Positions 25,001-36,537 of a stretch of DNA of 64,000 nucleotides are shown here, piece after piece. The stretch comes from Glaciozyma antarctica PI12 (Eukaryota; Basidiomycota; Microbotryomycetes; Kriegeriales; Camptobasidiaceae), in contig KZ627148.1 of the NCBI GenBank assembly GCA_002917775.1, forward strand, positions 272,030 through 336,029, read 5' to 3'. Within the stretch, counting starts at the first letter, position 1; each line of letters opens with the position of its first letter. The notes beneath the pieces were generated by a model. That model had not been told where the DNA came from. It did not search any database and saw only the letters and a list, made by a program, of their open reading frames with translations. Position numbers and translations under genes: made by a program.

Positions 25001-26886
25001 ATGAACGTCTGCAATATCGCACTCCTCGTGATGTCCGAGGACAGGCTCACGTAAACCAGCTTCGTCCAGTCGAGGTCCCGAAATTCAGGCGCTCCCCTGA
25101 CCTTGCACTCGACAGTAAAGACCTTAGAGCCCGGTCTCTTGCAGAGTTCCTTCCTCGCTCGGCGCGCGTCTGCAGACTTTTCGAACGTCACGAACGCTGA
25201 GCTGGCGACCTCGAACGCCTCCGGATCCGCGCGCTTGTCTTCGATGAGGATCGAAAGGAGGTTGAGCTTGGCGAGGTGGTAGTCGATCGAGGGAACGCTC
25301 TGGTTGTGAAAGTGGCGGAGCTTGTGGAGGGGCTGAAAGCGGTCGAGGAGGAGGGGGTCGAGGGAGTGGAGGACGGACCAGATCGATCGAGGGTAGTTGT
25401 TTGAGTCGAGAGGAGGCGTGCCGGAAGGGATGAAGCCGCGTAGCGCGGCGAGAAGCTCTGCATCTCCTTCGCGCGCTTCTCGCTCCTCGTCCGGACTCAA
25501 CTCGACGGGCTTCTTGTGGAAGCGTGCGAAGAAGGTGGTCCGAGTCGACTTGGAAAGCGGAGCGGTCTCGGCGGCGACCTTGCGGGCAACCCAGGCCACG
25601 ACGGATTGAGCGAGGGTGCAGTGAGCGGTTTCGAGTTGGTGCTGGACGTCGCGGAACTTAAGGAACAGCTCGTTGAGCTCCGCCTGTTTCCGAACGAGGA
25701 CAATGGTACTGATGAGAGGATGGGGGTCGTCCGTGTTTGACTTCTCGCGATGTGTCGTCATCTCGACGGCCTTGACGGCAAAGGGCTTGACGGCGAAGGG
25801 CTTGGTCGAGCGGGCGGGGGCAACAGGAGTCGAGGGAGGGGAGGAGGAGAAGTCGGGATCGGGGGTTTTAGTTGGCCGGAGGTGCTCCTCGAAGTACTCC
25901 CTAATCGCCGCCTCGCTTCGCATGGCGACGGGGAGGTTGCGCACCAAAACGGTTCGATACCGCCAGCCTCGATCTGGGCCGGAGACGAGCGCCATCCCGG
26001 AAGATCTTGACCCAGCGGTGTCCTTCCGCACGTCCTCTCCAACCTTCTCCCCGTCGTCCTGCGATTGACCCTCGTCGTCTCCGCGGATGAGGGCGCGAAG
26101 TACGTTACGACGCACGCGAATCGCGCCGTAGCCGATCCAAGTGAGAGTGCCAAACCACGTCAAGGCTGGTAATGGAGTGAGCACTTGCGAGGAGTTAGCT
26201 TGGAGAGAGACGCACTGATGAACCAGAGACAGATGACATGGACCCAAAGGAGGTGCTTGCCGGACTCTGACTTGGTGAGCGAGGAGAGGGATGCACGGTC
26301 GATGGAGCTTCGTTCGACATCCTCTGGCGAGTAGACGAAGTTGATCGACAGGAGGACTGGGAAGACGGTGAAGGCGAGGAGGAGGGTCCAGTAGACTGCA
26401 GCGAGCGAACCGTCAGCTCTCGCCCGTCACTCCCCAAGACCCCCAAGAGCACCACTCACAGCATCCTCGCAAGAACCGCACATACACCGCTGCATCCGGC
26501 CCACAGCTCTCCTCAAAGAACTTCTGCTTCAGCCGCATAGCATCCCACATCCAAACCAGCGGCCAGCGTCGATAATCCGGCGTCGGCTTGTACACCACGA
26601 ACGTGCGCGCCCGAAAGAGGTAGCCCATCGCCCATTGCTCGACTCCTCTATCCCGCACCTTCTCCCCCGCTGCCCTCCGCTTGTCCTCCTCTGAGTATCG
26701 CCGCAACCTCTTTAGAGTCTCCTCGAGAGTGAAGCCGACGACGAGGAAGATGATGGCGGTGACGGCTGTACTCGTTAATCCGGTAAATCGGAGAGAGTAC
26801 TCGCTGTAGGTTGCGGAGCGTTAGCGGGGGGGAGGGTGGGGCCTCGAGAGGGAGAGGAGAGCTTGCCGTTCATCTATGGTCGCCAT
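22040..26886 (-). CDS. CSC1/OSCA-type calcium-permeable stress-gated cation channel
   Basis: A plasma-membrane or vacuolar channel of the TMEM63/OSCA/CSC1 (DUF221, RSN1) family, opened by hyperosmotic or mechanical stress. About 1,350 residues. In order: N-terminal helix (TAVTAIIFLVVGF); a loop with VYVRFLRGC; a helix in the segment ALTWFGTLTWIGYGAIRV; a large cytosolic RNA-recognition-like domain (RTVLVRNLPV, VTFEKSADARRARKEL, VRGAPEFRDLDWTKLVY); then the conserved pore region with several helices (GVIPISFLVGLLSL, LLPTAIVALLGMLVP, FNLAYFAFALVIFKNQF, PLIPLTVFLKIIG). The last 400 residues are disordered and end in basic and acidic stretches. The start MATIDEREYSLRFTG requires a GC-donor first intron. 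About 13 introns in all. Confidence 0.9.
26804..26866 (-). other. GC-AG intron, first intron of CSC1-like gene
   Basis: A 63-nt intron starting GCAAGC and ending CTACAG, with a CTAAC branch motif. It joins MATIDER to the reading frame EYSLRFTGLTSTAV, which leads straight into the first membrane helix. Reading through it hits a stop quickly. As in RPA1, the intron follows a very short first coding exon ending in CG. Confidence 0.7.
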
Positions 26887-27388
26887 CGCCGCGGGCTGGG
26901 ACTGGGGGCGAGACCGTGAGAAGGCAGTCTTGGATCCCTTTGTGCCGAGCCGAAGGTGGGAGCTGGGAGAGGGAGAGTCGAGTGGCGCGGCCGGTGATGA
27001 GGAGGGAGGTGCGAGCGGCGGAGAGTGAGCGGGCTCCTTTTTGAGGTGTGCGTAGAGAGCGTAGGAAGCCCTGAGGCGTACTGGAGTACTCACTAGGTGC
27101 TGCTGAGGTTGATCGAACGAAGGAAGGACGGCGGGGGAGGCGGGAGAAGAGCAACTCGTCACAACTCCTTTCCGAGGGGTTCGGCCAGATCTCAAACTCC
27201 AACGAGGCAGATTTACGACTCGTTCCTGCCTGCTGTCTCCTCATACTTGCTAGAATACGTTCAGCATAACTGGGGCGCCCCGACCGAATCGTCGAAGCAG
27301 ACTGGGACGCTTCGGCATCTCCCTTTCTCCTCCTCACTTTTCACTGGTCGCAAGAGATGTTTCCAGGTCCGCTGCTCTGAGCATTGCA
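26887..27388. other. Intergenic between channel and NAA25 genes
   Basis: Upstream region of the CSC1-like gene and 3' flank of NAA25, both on the minus strand. No exon-like segment is supported. It is Arg/Ser-codon-biased in all frames, which reflects base composition only. Confidence 0.45.
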
Positions 27389-30300
27389 TCACTTGGTACA
27401 CCGTCTATGCATCGCCGCCGCCAAACCCTCCGCCATCGCCCGTCGAGACTCGACGAGCGCGTGCGAGAAGTTGGTAATGTGGTCCTCGTCGAGCTGCGTT
27501 CCATACATCAGCATCCACGACTCGCATAGATAGAAATACAGAAATACGCACGAGAGGGAACGCAGTCAGGCTCGAGAGACCTGTACTCGTCTTTGCGCGC
27601 TCTTTGGCGACCTTCTTGCCGTGCGAGGTGAGTTTTGAGGTGAGGATGCGCGTGAGATCGCGAGCTGCTGTGCGCAAGGTCCGAAGCTTCTTCGAAAGCT
27701 TTGCCTAGAATCAACTTGTCAGCTAAAAAGCGGGCGAGGGCGTGGAAGATGCGTACGTGGTCAGGAGCCTTGGTCTCGCCGAGTTGAGCAATGCGCTGCT
27801 CGACGGCAAAGTCGAGCAGGCAGTATCCCTAAAGTGTCACCGCGATCAGTCGGTAATCAAACGCGTGGTGAACTGGAGACGTACCTCAAGGCCGACAGCT
27901 GCGATGTGGAGAAGCTCCCATGGAAGCGTCGCGGTATCCTCAACAGCTTCAGTGAAGTGCGTTCCTTGCTCTGCACCATCATTCGTTTAGCGGAGACGAG
28001 AGGACATCGAGGCAAAGAGCTGACCCTTGAAGAAGCTGAGCACCGCTTCATCAGCTGCCGTGTCATCCAGCGCCGCCGAAAGCGCCGTGCGAGTGCGCGC
28101 CGACAGCAACAGCAGGGCAGTCTCCGATGTGGTCAACTGTACGAACGCTCATCAGCTTCGTTGAAGCGACGTAGCGCAGCTTGAAGACGTACCTCAGGCG
28201 ACACGAGCTGAGCCTCCTCGACATCGATACCGGGAACCGCAGGTGCGAGGAAGTGAGCGTAGATGACGATGAACGCTCGCAGCCACTGCATCTGAAGACG
28301 AGGAGAGGTCAGCCAGCAGTCTGGAGCTTCGAGAGATAGAAAGAACGCACCCCAGACCTCGGACCGACGTTCGTTCGTTCCCAGATTGACGGCTCCGACT
28401 CCGGCTGGAAGTTCGGCAGCGTCTTGAAGTCGCGGTTGTCCGAGAGCTTGTCTGCAAAGACCCCGCATCAGCGAAGGATGCGTGCGGGAGGTCGGGGAAG
28501 CACGCACCGTCCTTGTAAGCAATCATGTGCGAGAGCTCCTCGACGGCCTCCTTCGTCGCAGCGGCATCCAGCGACCCTCCAACGATCCTCATCCTGAACG
28601 TCTCGATTCGGAGCAAGAACTTGGAGAGCGAAAGCAAGAGACGACCGTGGAAAGTCGAAAAGTCCTCGACCTACGAAGCACCACAAGGTCAGGGCCTCTC
28701 CAGCCGCAGAATCCGAGGACCAACGTACTTTGGTGAAGTTGTGGAAGCTGAACGCGCGTACACACATCTCCGTCGCCTCGTGCTCACCCGTAACGTACCA
28801 CTTGTCGGCCTTCAACGCCTCCTCCAGCACTCCCGGATCGTTGCCAGCAGCGACGGAGAACGTCGACGCGCGTCCGAGGACGAGGTGCGAGAGCGTGTCG
28901 TACTGGATCGACTTGATGCCGAGAAGTTGGTAGTGGGTGAGTGACAGGGAGGAGGCGCCGAGGAGGCGGGTGAGATTGATGAGGAGGATGCGGATCTGGT
29001 ACTTGTGCTTGCTGCGGAGGGCGGCGAAGTCGAGGAGTGCGACGGCCTTCTCGAGGTAAGATCGTTGTTCTGCAGGAATGATTAGTAGCTGAGATAGATA
29101 GGTATGGAGAGCGATCGCGCACTCGAGTGGTTCCAGGCAGCGACATAAGCTTGCCCAGCGAGGAGAGCAAAGTCGTCCGCGGGCTGGACCTCGGTCGCGG
29201 GAAGGCCTTTGCCTGCAAAGAGTCGTTAGTGGGCTTCGGTAACGCCTTTAGACCAGGGACGTACCGAGAGGAAGAGCGTCGAAGTACCGCTGGAGGTACG
29301 ATTCTGCTGCAGCATTCTCCGCCTCCTCGCTAGAGCCGGTCGAGACGAAACGAGCGATCTTCAGTCCATTGATGACTCGCTGGCTTTGGAGAAGATTCTG
29401 TACCGGCGAGTCAGTAGTGCAGCAATGTGAGCACATACGGAGAACGAACTAGGTCGCTTGAGCCATCGCAGACTACTGCCATCTTGCTCGCGAGTGAGGC
29501 GCGCTCAGACGCCTCCAGAACGTGGAGGTAAGGTTGTAGGTCGTCGAAGCAGCACATCTTGGTCGCAAAGCGCTCGAAGTACTCTTCGACGAGAGGAAGG
29601 AGAGCATCGACTAGGAAGTCCATGCATCAGCACTCGCTCAGCTCGCTCGCTCAAAAAGCTCACCTTGCTCCCACTCCCTCCATCTCGACTCCCTCGCAAT
29701 CTCCAGCAGTCCAAGCAGGAACCCCCGCTCTTTCCTCCCCTTTTCGCCATCGTCCGCTAATCCTCGGAACAGCACCCGACTCTTCCGCAGCAGCTCGACG
29801 CCCTCCTCGCTAGGACCTTTGACCGGATTCTCAGCTTCACTCTTCTCCAAATACGCCACGGAGGTCCCTTGCGCGAGCGAGAAAGCAACGCGAATCAAGT
29901 ACAGCATCGTATGCCAGTTCGAGTCACTGCAACGCGAACGCATCAGCCCCAGTCTCATCTCCGCAGAAAACGAGCTCACCCCTTTTCCAAACTCCCACTG
30001 AGTCGCTCCCATGCCGCTAGCCACTCACCACCCTCGACGCTTCCGTGCCTCAGCTCGACCTCCCTCCTCCAAATCTCGTGCCCCAGCCCTCGTTCGCACC
30101 ACCTCTCCGCCTCCTTGCTGGCGAAATGCGACAGCAGAGTCTGTCGGAACGACAGTGCCTCTTCGGCGGGGATAGGGAGGGAGGGGAGGGTGATAGCTGT
30201 GGGCGTAGGGAGCGGCGCAGGCTTCTGAGCGGCGTGAAGGAGGCGAAGTTCGAGGAAGCGAGTGACGAGGAAGAACTCGTGCGTCGAGTCGAATTCGAGT

Positions 30301-31562
30301 AGGCGGGGAGCGGGGGAGGTGGAGGACTTCGGAGTTGAGATGGCGGTTTCGGGGGTGGGAGAGGTGGCCTTGCCCTTGCCCTTGTCTCGTCCTGGGGCCT
30401 TGACGACTACCTTCTCGCTCTCCTCCTGTGCCTCCGCCTTTGCAGGTGCACCTTCGATCTCAAGCTTTCCGTTGGGAGGAGTAGTCGTAGGGGTAGGATT
30501 GAGGTCGGCGGCGGTGCGAAGGGAGGAGTAGTGCGATGAGATCTGGCGCTCGGCGAGGGAGAGGAGGATGTCGTTCGCGGGGTTTGTGAGCTCCGCCGAG
30601 ACTTGAAGAAGGATCATCATGACGGACCACCAAAGATACTTGGCGCTCTTGAATGTTCGCTGCATGCGCATGCTGATCTGCGAAAGGAAGGGAGCGTGAG
30701 AAGGATAAGGGGGAGAGAGCAGGCGAGGACGGACCTGTTGCGCGCTGCGGTACTCGTTCACGCGACAGTAGTGCTGGAAAGCTTCGACGCATACGTCCTC
30801 GTTCTCCGGGTGTCGCTGCGTGGCCTTTGCGAGGACAGCCAGCATCTCATCTCCTGCAGAATCCAAGCGCGCTGTCAGCTCACTCTGCCTCGATGTCTCG
30901 CGCCCAAAACGTTCTCACCTCTCCCGATGTCCGCCAGAACCCAGCCAAAGAACATGAGCACGTCTGGGTCTCCCAGTCCAGCTCCATTCGCGTGCTCCTT
31001 GACGAACTCGACGGCCGAGAGGATCTCCGTCTTGTTGGCCGCAGGGAGGGGTCGAGGTCCCAGGAGGAGCGCCACGATTTTCAGAGCCTTCATTTGGAGC
31101 GTCAGCTTGCTCTACAAAAGCGGCACCGCAAGGAATGCCACCCACGAGGACGATGTAGTGATCCGGCTGCTTCTTGAGTAGCTTGTTGCAGAGCAGGATC
31201 GCGTTCTTCGAGTTGATCTCAATCGCCGCTGCAGATGTAAAGCAGTCAGTTAACGCGTCCTTGAGCTCGGTAGGTGCTGAGCCTCTCCATCTCCCTCCCT
31301 CCGGCATCAAGCTCCACGCAAAAAAGCAGGGGGTCTGACCAGGCGAGATGAAGCTGCGCGTATCTCCAGCTCCCGTGCTTAAGCCGATCTCATGAAGAGC
31401 ACTCCTCCTTCCCAGAATACCTCCGGCCACGCATCCCTGAGCTTAGAACGAAGACTCACAACAAACGGGAGCGAGAGCTCGGTACTCTTCCCGGCTGCCT
31501 AGCAGCCTTTTGCGCGCACTGAAGTTGGTGAGGGCGGCTGTGAGTCCTTGTCCTAACGCCAT
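27389..31562 (-). CDS. NatB N-terminal acetyltransferase auxiliary subunit NAA25/Mdm20
   Basis: The TPR-rich scaffold subunit of NatB, which anchors the catalytic NAA20 to ribosomes for co-translational N-terminal acetylation. Helical TPR-like segments run through most of the protein: AIEINSKNAILLCNKLLKK, ALKIVALLLGPRPL, ATQRHPENEDVCVEAFQHY. The family signature near the middle is CCFDDLQPYLHVLEASER. A Lys/Pro-rich loop with KDKGKGK-like composition (near 30300-30480) interrupts the repeats. The start MALGQGLTAALTNF (ATG 31560-31562) is followed by an intron. The last exon ends ALVESRRAMAEGLAAAM plus a short tail at the TGA at 27389. The start lies only 129 bp from the divergent gene on the right. 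Confidence 0.87.
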
Positions 31563-31691
31563 CCTGGTATACGCGCCGTGTAAGTCGGCGTGGAGGTGTG
31601 GTTGGAGGAAGAAGAGCCGCGGACAAGGTCGAAGCTGCTGTCGACCTCGTCCGCAACTCTCTAGTAACTCTCTCCTCCGCTCCACGCTTTG

Positions 31692-33519
31692 ATGACTTCG
31701 ACGACGCTCCAGGTCGATACTACGACTCTTGTAATCGGCTCTGCCGTCGCGGCCCTCCTCGCCGCAGCCATCTACACCAGGTCCCCACCTCCCCAAGCTC
31801 ATCCGTTCCTCCTTGGCCGCCAGTCCGTCACCGGCCGCCACCGCCTTCCCTCCGAGTCCCCCGTCTACACCAACTCGAGCACTGGCGGCGTGCGTGCGCC
31901 CATCAGGCCGGAGAAGCGGATTCGCACGTTCAAGGACATCCTCGAAGGGAGCGTGACGCGATTCGAAGCGATTGGAAAGCGCGGAACTTGGATCAAGGGC
32001 GGAGAGAAGGTCGCGGAGGTGGTGGAGGCTCTCAGGGCTGGGCTGCTGAGCACTCTTGGGAGCGAGGGCGGTACCGTTGCTGTCCTGGTCGAGGATCCGA
32101 CGGGTGAGCATCTCTCCGGAGTGGGGTACCCCAGTTCCGCTAGCTGACCTCTCCCTGCAGATGCTCTCCTGGTCACCCTGGCGCTCATCCTGACCCCTCA
32201 CGCACCTCTTATTATCGCCCCTGGCAGCAACATCCCCAGCTCAGCTCCCGTCACCGCCATCATCCAATCTTCGACCCGGTTCTCCGCTGCCCAGCGACTC
32301 TCCGCTACGCCTGATGCCAAGTGGATCTCTCTTGGAGGTGCTGGCGAGAAGTCAACGGTCGCCGAGGATCTTCTGGCTACTGGCCGAACGCTCGTCGCCA
32401 ACGGTCAGGCCCCAGTCGTCGTCGAGTCCCAGCCCACCGACATCGCGTTGACCGTCGTCTCGGAGGGAATCCCTCTCTCCTTCACCCACCTAGTGCGTCG
32501 CAACTTTTCGAAGTTTGCGAGACTTCTCATTGACAACTCACACACGCAGAACCTCACCGCCGCCCTCGTCTCGTGGCTCTCCCTCTTCCCCGTCTCGCCC
32601 ACGCCCTCTCGACCCTCGCAGAAGGACGTAATCCTTTCGTTTCACCACCCCTCAACCCCCGCCGGCTTCGGCCTCGCCCTTTTCGCCCTCTACACCCAAG
32701 CCTCTCTCTGCCTCCCTTCCCTCCCCCACAACGCAGCGCACGAAGACCTCTCCATCGTCCTCCTCTCCCCCTCGTGCCCTCCCCCGACCCTCATCTTCGC
32801 CCCCTCCGCCGTCCTCGACCAACCCCTCTACTCCTTCCTCCTCCAAACCATGCTCGGCGACTCGTCCTTCATCATCAAGCACGCGCGCAACGGTAAACTC
32901 CGCCTCCTCCGCGAGGGCGTCGTCACCCGTTCGACCTGGTGGGACTCGATCCTCTTCGACGGAATGCGCAAGGACGTCCACCTGCACGCTCTCCGCGCGC
33001 TCATCTTCGACGGACCGGTCCTCCAGAGCCGCCTGGACTTCTTCCGCATCGCCCTCGGAGTTCCGACGATCTCGAGCCAGGGACACGCGTTCCTCCTCGC
33101 GCCGATGTCGGCGGGGATGATGTGGGACTTTCAGAGGCTCCCGCCGCCGGGGACCGACGAGAATGAGGGAGTGCAGGAGAAGGGGAACGTCGGGCCGCCA
33201 GTGTCGGGTGTCGAGCTCAAGTTGCGCGGCGACGAGTCGGAGATTGGCGCGGGTCGCGTCAAAGGAGAGGTGCGTTCTTCCTCGTTCAGAGAAGCGTCTT
33301 CGAGTACTGATCTCTCGTCGTCCGTCGCAGGTTTTGATCCGCTCGCCACTCCTCCCGGCTCCGACGTCCCTCCCACCTTCGCTCCTCCTTTCCGACAACG
33401 CACTTCCTCAGCTCCCGCCGTTCCCTGGAGCGTCGGCAAGTGACGACTGTAGCGCCAGGTGGCTTCGCACGGGGCTCAAGGCCGAGATGGGCAAGGAAGG
33501 AGTGCTGTGGCTCGCATGA
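31692..33519 (+). CDS. Acyl-CoA synthetase-like (ANL superfamily) protein, catalytically degenerate
   Basis: About 550 residues. An N-terminal membrane anchor (TTLVIGSAVAALLAAAIYT) is followed by a stretch like long-chain acyl-CoA synthetases (RPEKRIRTFKDILEGSVTRF). The fold of an adenylate-forming enzyme is suggested by VAVLVEDPTDALLVTLALIL, ALRALIFDGPVLQSRLDFFR, GVELKLRGDESE and GEVLIRSP. The phosphate-binding loop (usually like YTSGTTGxPKG) is replaced by DVILSFHHPSTPAGFGLALF. The protein ends at WLRTGLKAEMGKEGVLWLA, where the TGD motif and C-terminal lid domain would normally follow. I infer loss of adenylation activity. Four exons, standard introns. It might be a regulatory or structural relative at the ER or peroxisome; location is inferred from the anchor only. 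Confidence 0.65.
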
Positions 33520-34077
33520 GGCGGCTTGATTGCAAAAAGGAAGCTTATCTTGTGTCCCTGCTTCATGCTGAAGTCGCAGGCCTGCTTCGCATCTCTGGTT
33601 ACGCGATATCTTCTCTCTTCCTCTCCGACGAGTTAGGCGGGCATCTGCTCGTCTCCCGCGATCTCCTCGCTTCCTTCACGCTCGCTTTCTTCTCCCTAGG
33701 CTAAGGTGAGCTTGACATCAGTTCTCTGAACGTTCGTACAGCCACTTTGACCTGTTCCTCGACGTCAAAACGGTAGCGGGCATTTGGGTCACGGGGGTTT
33801 CTCGCTGCCGAATGCGGGAGTGTACTAAACCTGGCTCAAATTCGGTTCGGAACTCGGTACGGGGGGAGAGCCTGGGAGAGCTACTGAAGGTTGACGAGCT
33901 CCCGGACTCCTTCATTTATCTCATTTGCGCTATCGCGGCTCCAGCGTGCGGAGAGCAGGACGCCATAGTTCACTTTGCGTGCTCAAAACTTCTGCTCTGC
34001 TGTCAACGCTTCTCTCTTCGTTGCATACCACTCCATTCCATCTTTGCAACCCTCCGCTCGCACTTTTAATCTATCAA
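33520..34077. other. Intergenic upstream of small secreted protein gene
   Basis: No gene supported. The final 100 bases are pyrimidine-rich and contain a possible short leader before the ATG at 34078. Confidence 0.45.
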
Positions 34078-34953
34078 ATGGTCGCCATCAAATCTCTCGT
34101 CGTCGTCGCCGTCGCGTTCGCCACCACCGGTACGTCCCCTCCCTCCTCCTCTCTCCTATAACAATCCTGACGACGAGTGGCGCAGCTGTCCTCGGTAACC
34201 CCATCAGGATCAGCACCGACGAAATCGCCGCCAGCCTGCCCGGCCTCGTCAACCTCAACATCGCTCCCCTCCCTCATTTCAAGGAATCTCGTCGCGGTCT
34301 CCTCTCCGGACCCCCAGTCAACATCGTTCTCCAAACCACCAGGACGAGCATCACTCCTCTCCTCGTATCCCTGAACGAAACCGTCGCTGCGGTCGCCACT
34401 CGTACGTTTCAAGTTTCTTGCGAAGCTGGGTCTGAGCTGACGATTCGATGCAGTGGACGTCGCTTCTCTCCAGAAGGCTTTGATGCAAGACCTCCAAGCC
34501 GTTATAAAGCTCGTTACAGGCCTTCTCACCGGCCTCCTTCGTCCCTCCAAGCCCCTCGGCACCACCTCCGTCCGTCTCATTCCATTCGGTCGGTCGCCCT
34601 CGCTAACCCCCTCCCCACACAGGCGGAGTTCGCTCAAACTCTCGCGCTTCTCGTCGATGAGATCAATTACACGCTCCTCAACGTCGAGAAGCTCGCTACA
34701 ACACTCGGTCTCGCGCCTGTCGTCGCTCTCGTCCGGATCGTGCGGAGCCAGGTCAATCTCCTCCTCTCTATCATTTCGCCCATCGTGAATGGTCTCGTTG
34801 GGTTGTTCACAAACATGTACGTTCGTTCCTCCTTCTCTCCCTCTCCATCGACACCTTTCCTCCCCTCAGCGCGCGAAGGCTTCGCTCCCCCTCGCTGCTC
34901 GTTCCTCCCTCGTTCTGCACCAGCTAATCACTCGATTCCTCCACAGTGTCTAA
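34078..34953 (+). CDS. Small secreted protein of unknown function
   Basis: About 198 residues from five exons. A signal peptide is clear (MVAIKSLVVVAVAFATTAVLG). The mature part is rich in Leu, Val, Thr and Ala and predicted largely helical (LQKALMQDLQAVIKLVTGLL; AEFAQTLALLVDEINYTLL; VNLLLSIISPIVNGLVGLF). It has almost no cysteine. The pattern is reminiscent of fungal hydrophobic-surface-binding or cell-wall proteins, but I cannot assign a family. The donor before AEFAQTL is weak (TCC then GTCCGT). The last coding exon has only seven bases (completing an Ile codon, then Val and the stop). It is flanked by large intergenic regions. Confidence 0.65.
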
Positions 34954-36537
34954 GAGCGCATCCCTGCCGCCTCCCACCCCTCGAACACGTCTCCATCCTC
35001 TCGTCGACCCCTGGTGCATACCTTGTAGTAGTCCCTCCTCGCCTATTGTAACAACCTGCCACAATTCTGCCTCAGCGGCTTTAAGCGAGCGACAGAGGAG
35101 CGATCCTGCGAAGCCCATCGCGAGAGAAATCGGCGGCACCACCAAATTTCTCCGAAGAGGATATCAACACCGTCACCAACGCTGAGAGTCTCGCCGAAGC
35201 CGTCCTCGCTGTTCGGCCTGCTCGAGGACCAAGGTCGTGCTAGGGTGTTGCGTGTTGCCCAGCGGGCCCTAGGAGAGCGAGAACAAAGGGAGCGAGGAGA
35301 AGAAAGGGAACAGTCCGTCGTTCAAAGGAGCGCGTCTTTGTTCAGATCCGTTGTACGAGGGTGGAGCCTGGGTGAGGTACCGAGGAGAGGGATTAGGCGC
35401 GGAGCGAAAGATAAACGGGCGAGGAGTCCGGATGGGGGAAGACGATCTTGGTTCGGCCGTACGTGTGCGAAGGCTGCTTCCCTCCTCTCCAGTGTGGCTG
35501 TTCATTGATACGACCAGTTCCTCACTCCCTTTGGAGGAACGAACTTGGACAGAAAAAGTTCGAGCAGGACGGAGCCCCACAATTTGCCCGCCAGCCCGTC
35601 AAAGTGCGTCGAGAACCACGCAAAATTCAACACGCTTTCCCGTCGGGACGTTCAATGCGGGAGAAGAATCACCTTAACGCTGGAAGCGGGCCGCCTTCGA
35701 GCTGCGTTCGGGAGGCGCCAGGACCTTCCCCACGAACGTGCGAAGGCCCGAGTTGACAAGGAATGCGAACGCCAAAAGTTTGAATTGGGAGGAGTTCGGT
35801 CCCCAAGTCGAGGGAATAGACACTTTTTGTTCGCCTCTCCAGAGCGAAGCGGCTGGTGAGTCGTGACCCGGTGGAAAAGGGGGAGCGAGCAGCAGATTCG
35901 ATGGATCGAAGAGGAACTTGGGGAGGTATTCTCGCGAGCCGTGCTCGCTGAACCGCTGGCTCGGTGGGAAGGCGTTTGCCTTGGCGAGCGCCCACCGTGG
36001 AGAGAGCGACCAGAGTGAGGACCCACTCCCTCAGACAGCCTCGCTAAAACCCTGGCTTGTTGTTCAAAAGCCCCCCGAAAACTGCGAACTTCTCTCGCAG
36101 TAGTTCTTGATTTCCCTGCGCTGTTGGTGCTGGATACGACGCCGAGATTGACTGCCGTAACGAGAGAAACGAACGGCAGGGAAGCTGAGAAATTTGAAAG
36201 ATATTCAAACGCGAAGAAAAGGTCAGGCGGAGAGCAGAGTCATAACTCTCAGTCGCTTGGGTTCGTCTCTTACCACCAACAGTGCCCACATCCCCAGCAG
36301 TCCTCGATACCCTGCCGTACTTCACCACGCTCCCCTTCATACAGCACGACGTCCACCACGTCGAAGAAAAACGCCATCGTCGCGCCTTCTTTTCGGACCA
36401 TCGCCGAAGTCAAACCACCATCTTCTAGGACTCACCCATCCTTCCTTCTTCGACCTCCACGACATCCTCCGGCCTACCAGCACGCGCTGAGCACCCTCGA
36501 CACGTAGCGCAAAGCACAGCGCTTCGATCCTCTCACG
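34954..36537. other. Long intergenic region; contains probable ATG-free 5' leader of the ECL1-type gene
   Basis: I see no supported protein gene in 1.6 kb. Short open frames on both strands lack splice signals and conserved-looking composition. From about 35904 to the start codon at 36538 the plus strand contains no ATG at all, over about 630 bases. This suggests a long 5' untranslated leader for the next gene. Confidence 0.45.

Noticed and set aside
34954-35760. Several short open frames on both strands in the long intergenic region
   Set aside because: No signal peptides, conserved motifs or matching splice signals; composition follows base bias. I could not support any as a gene.
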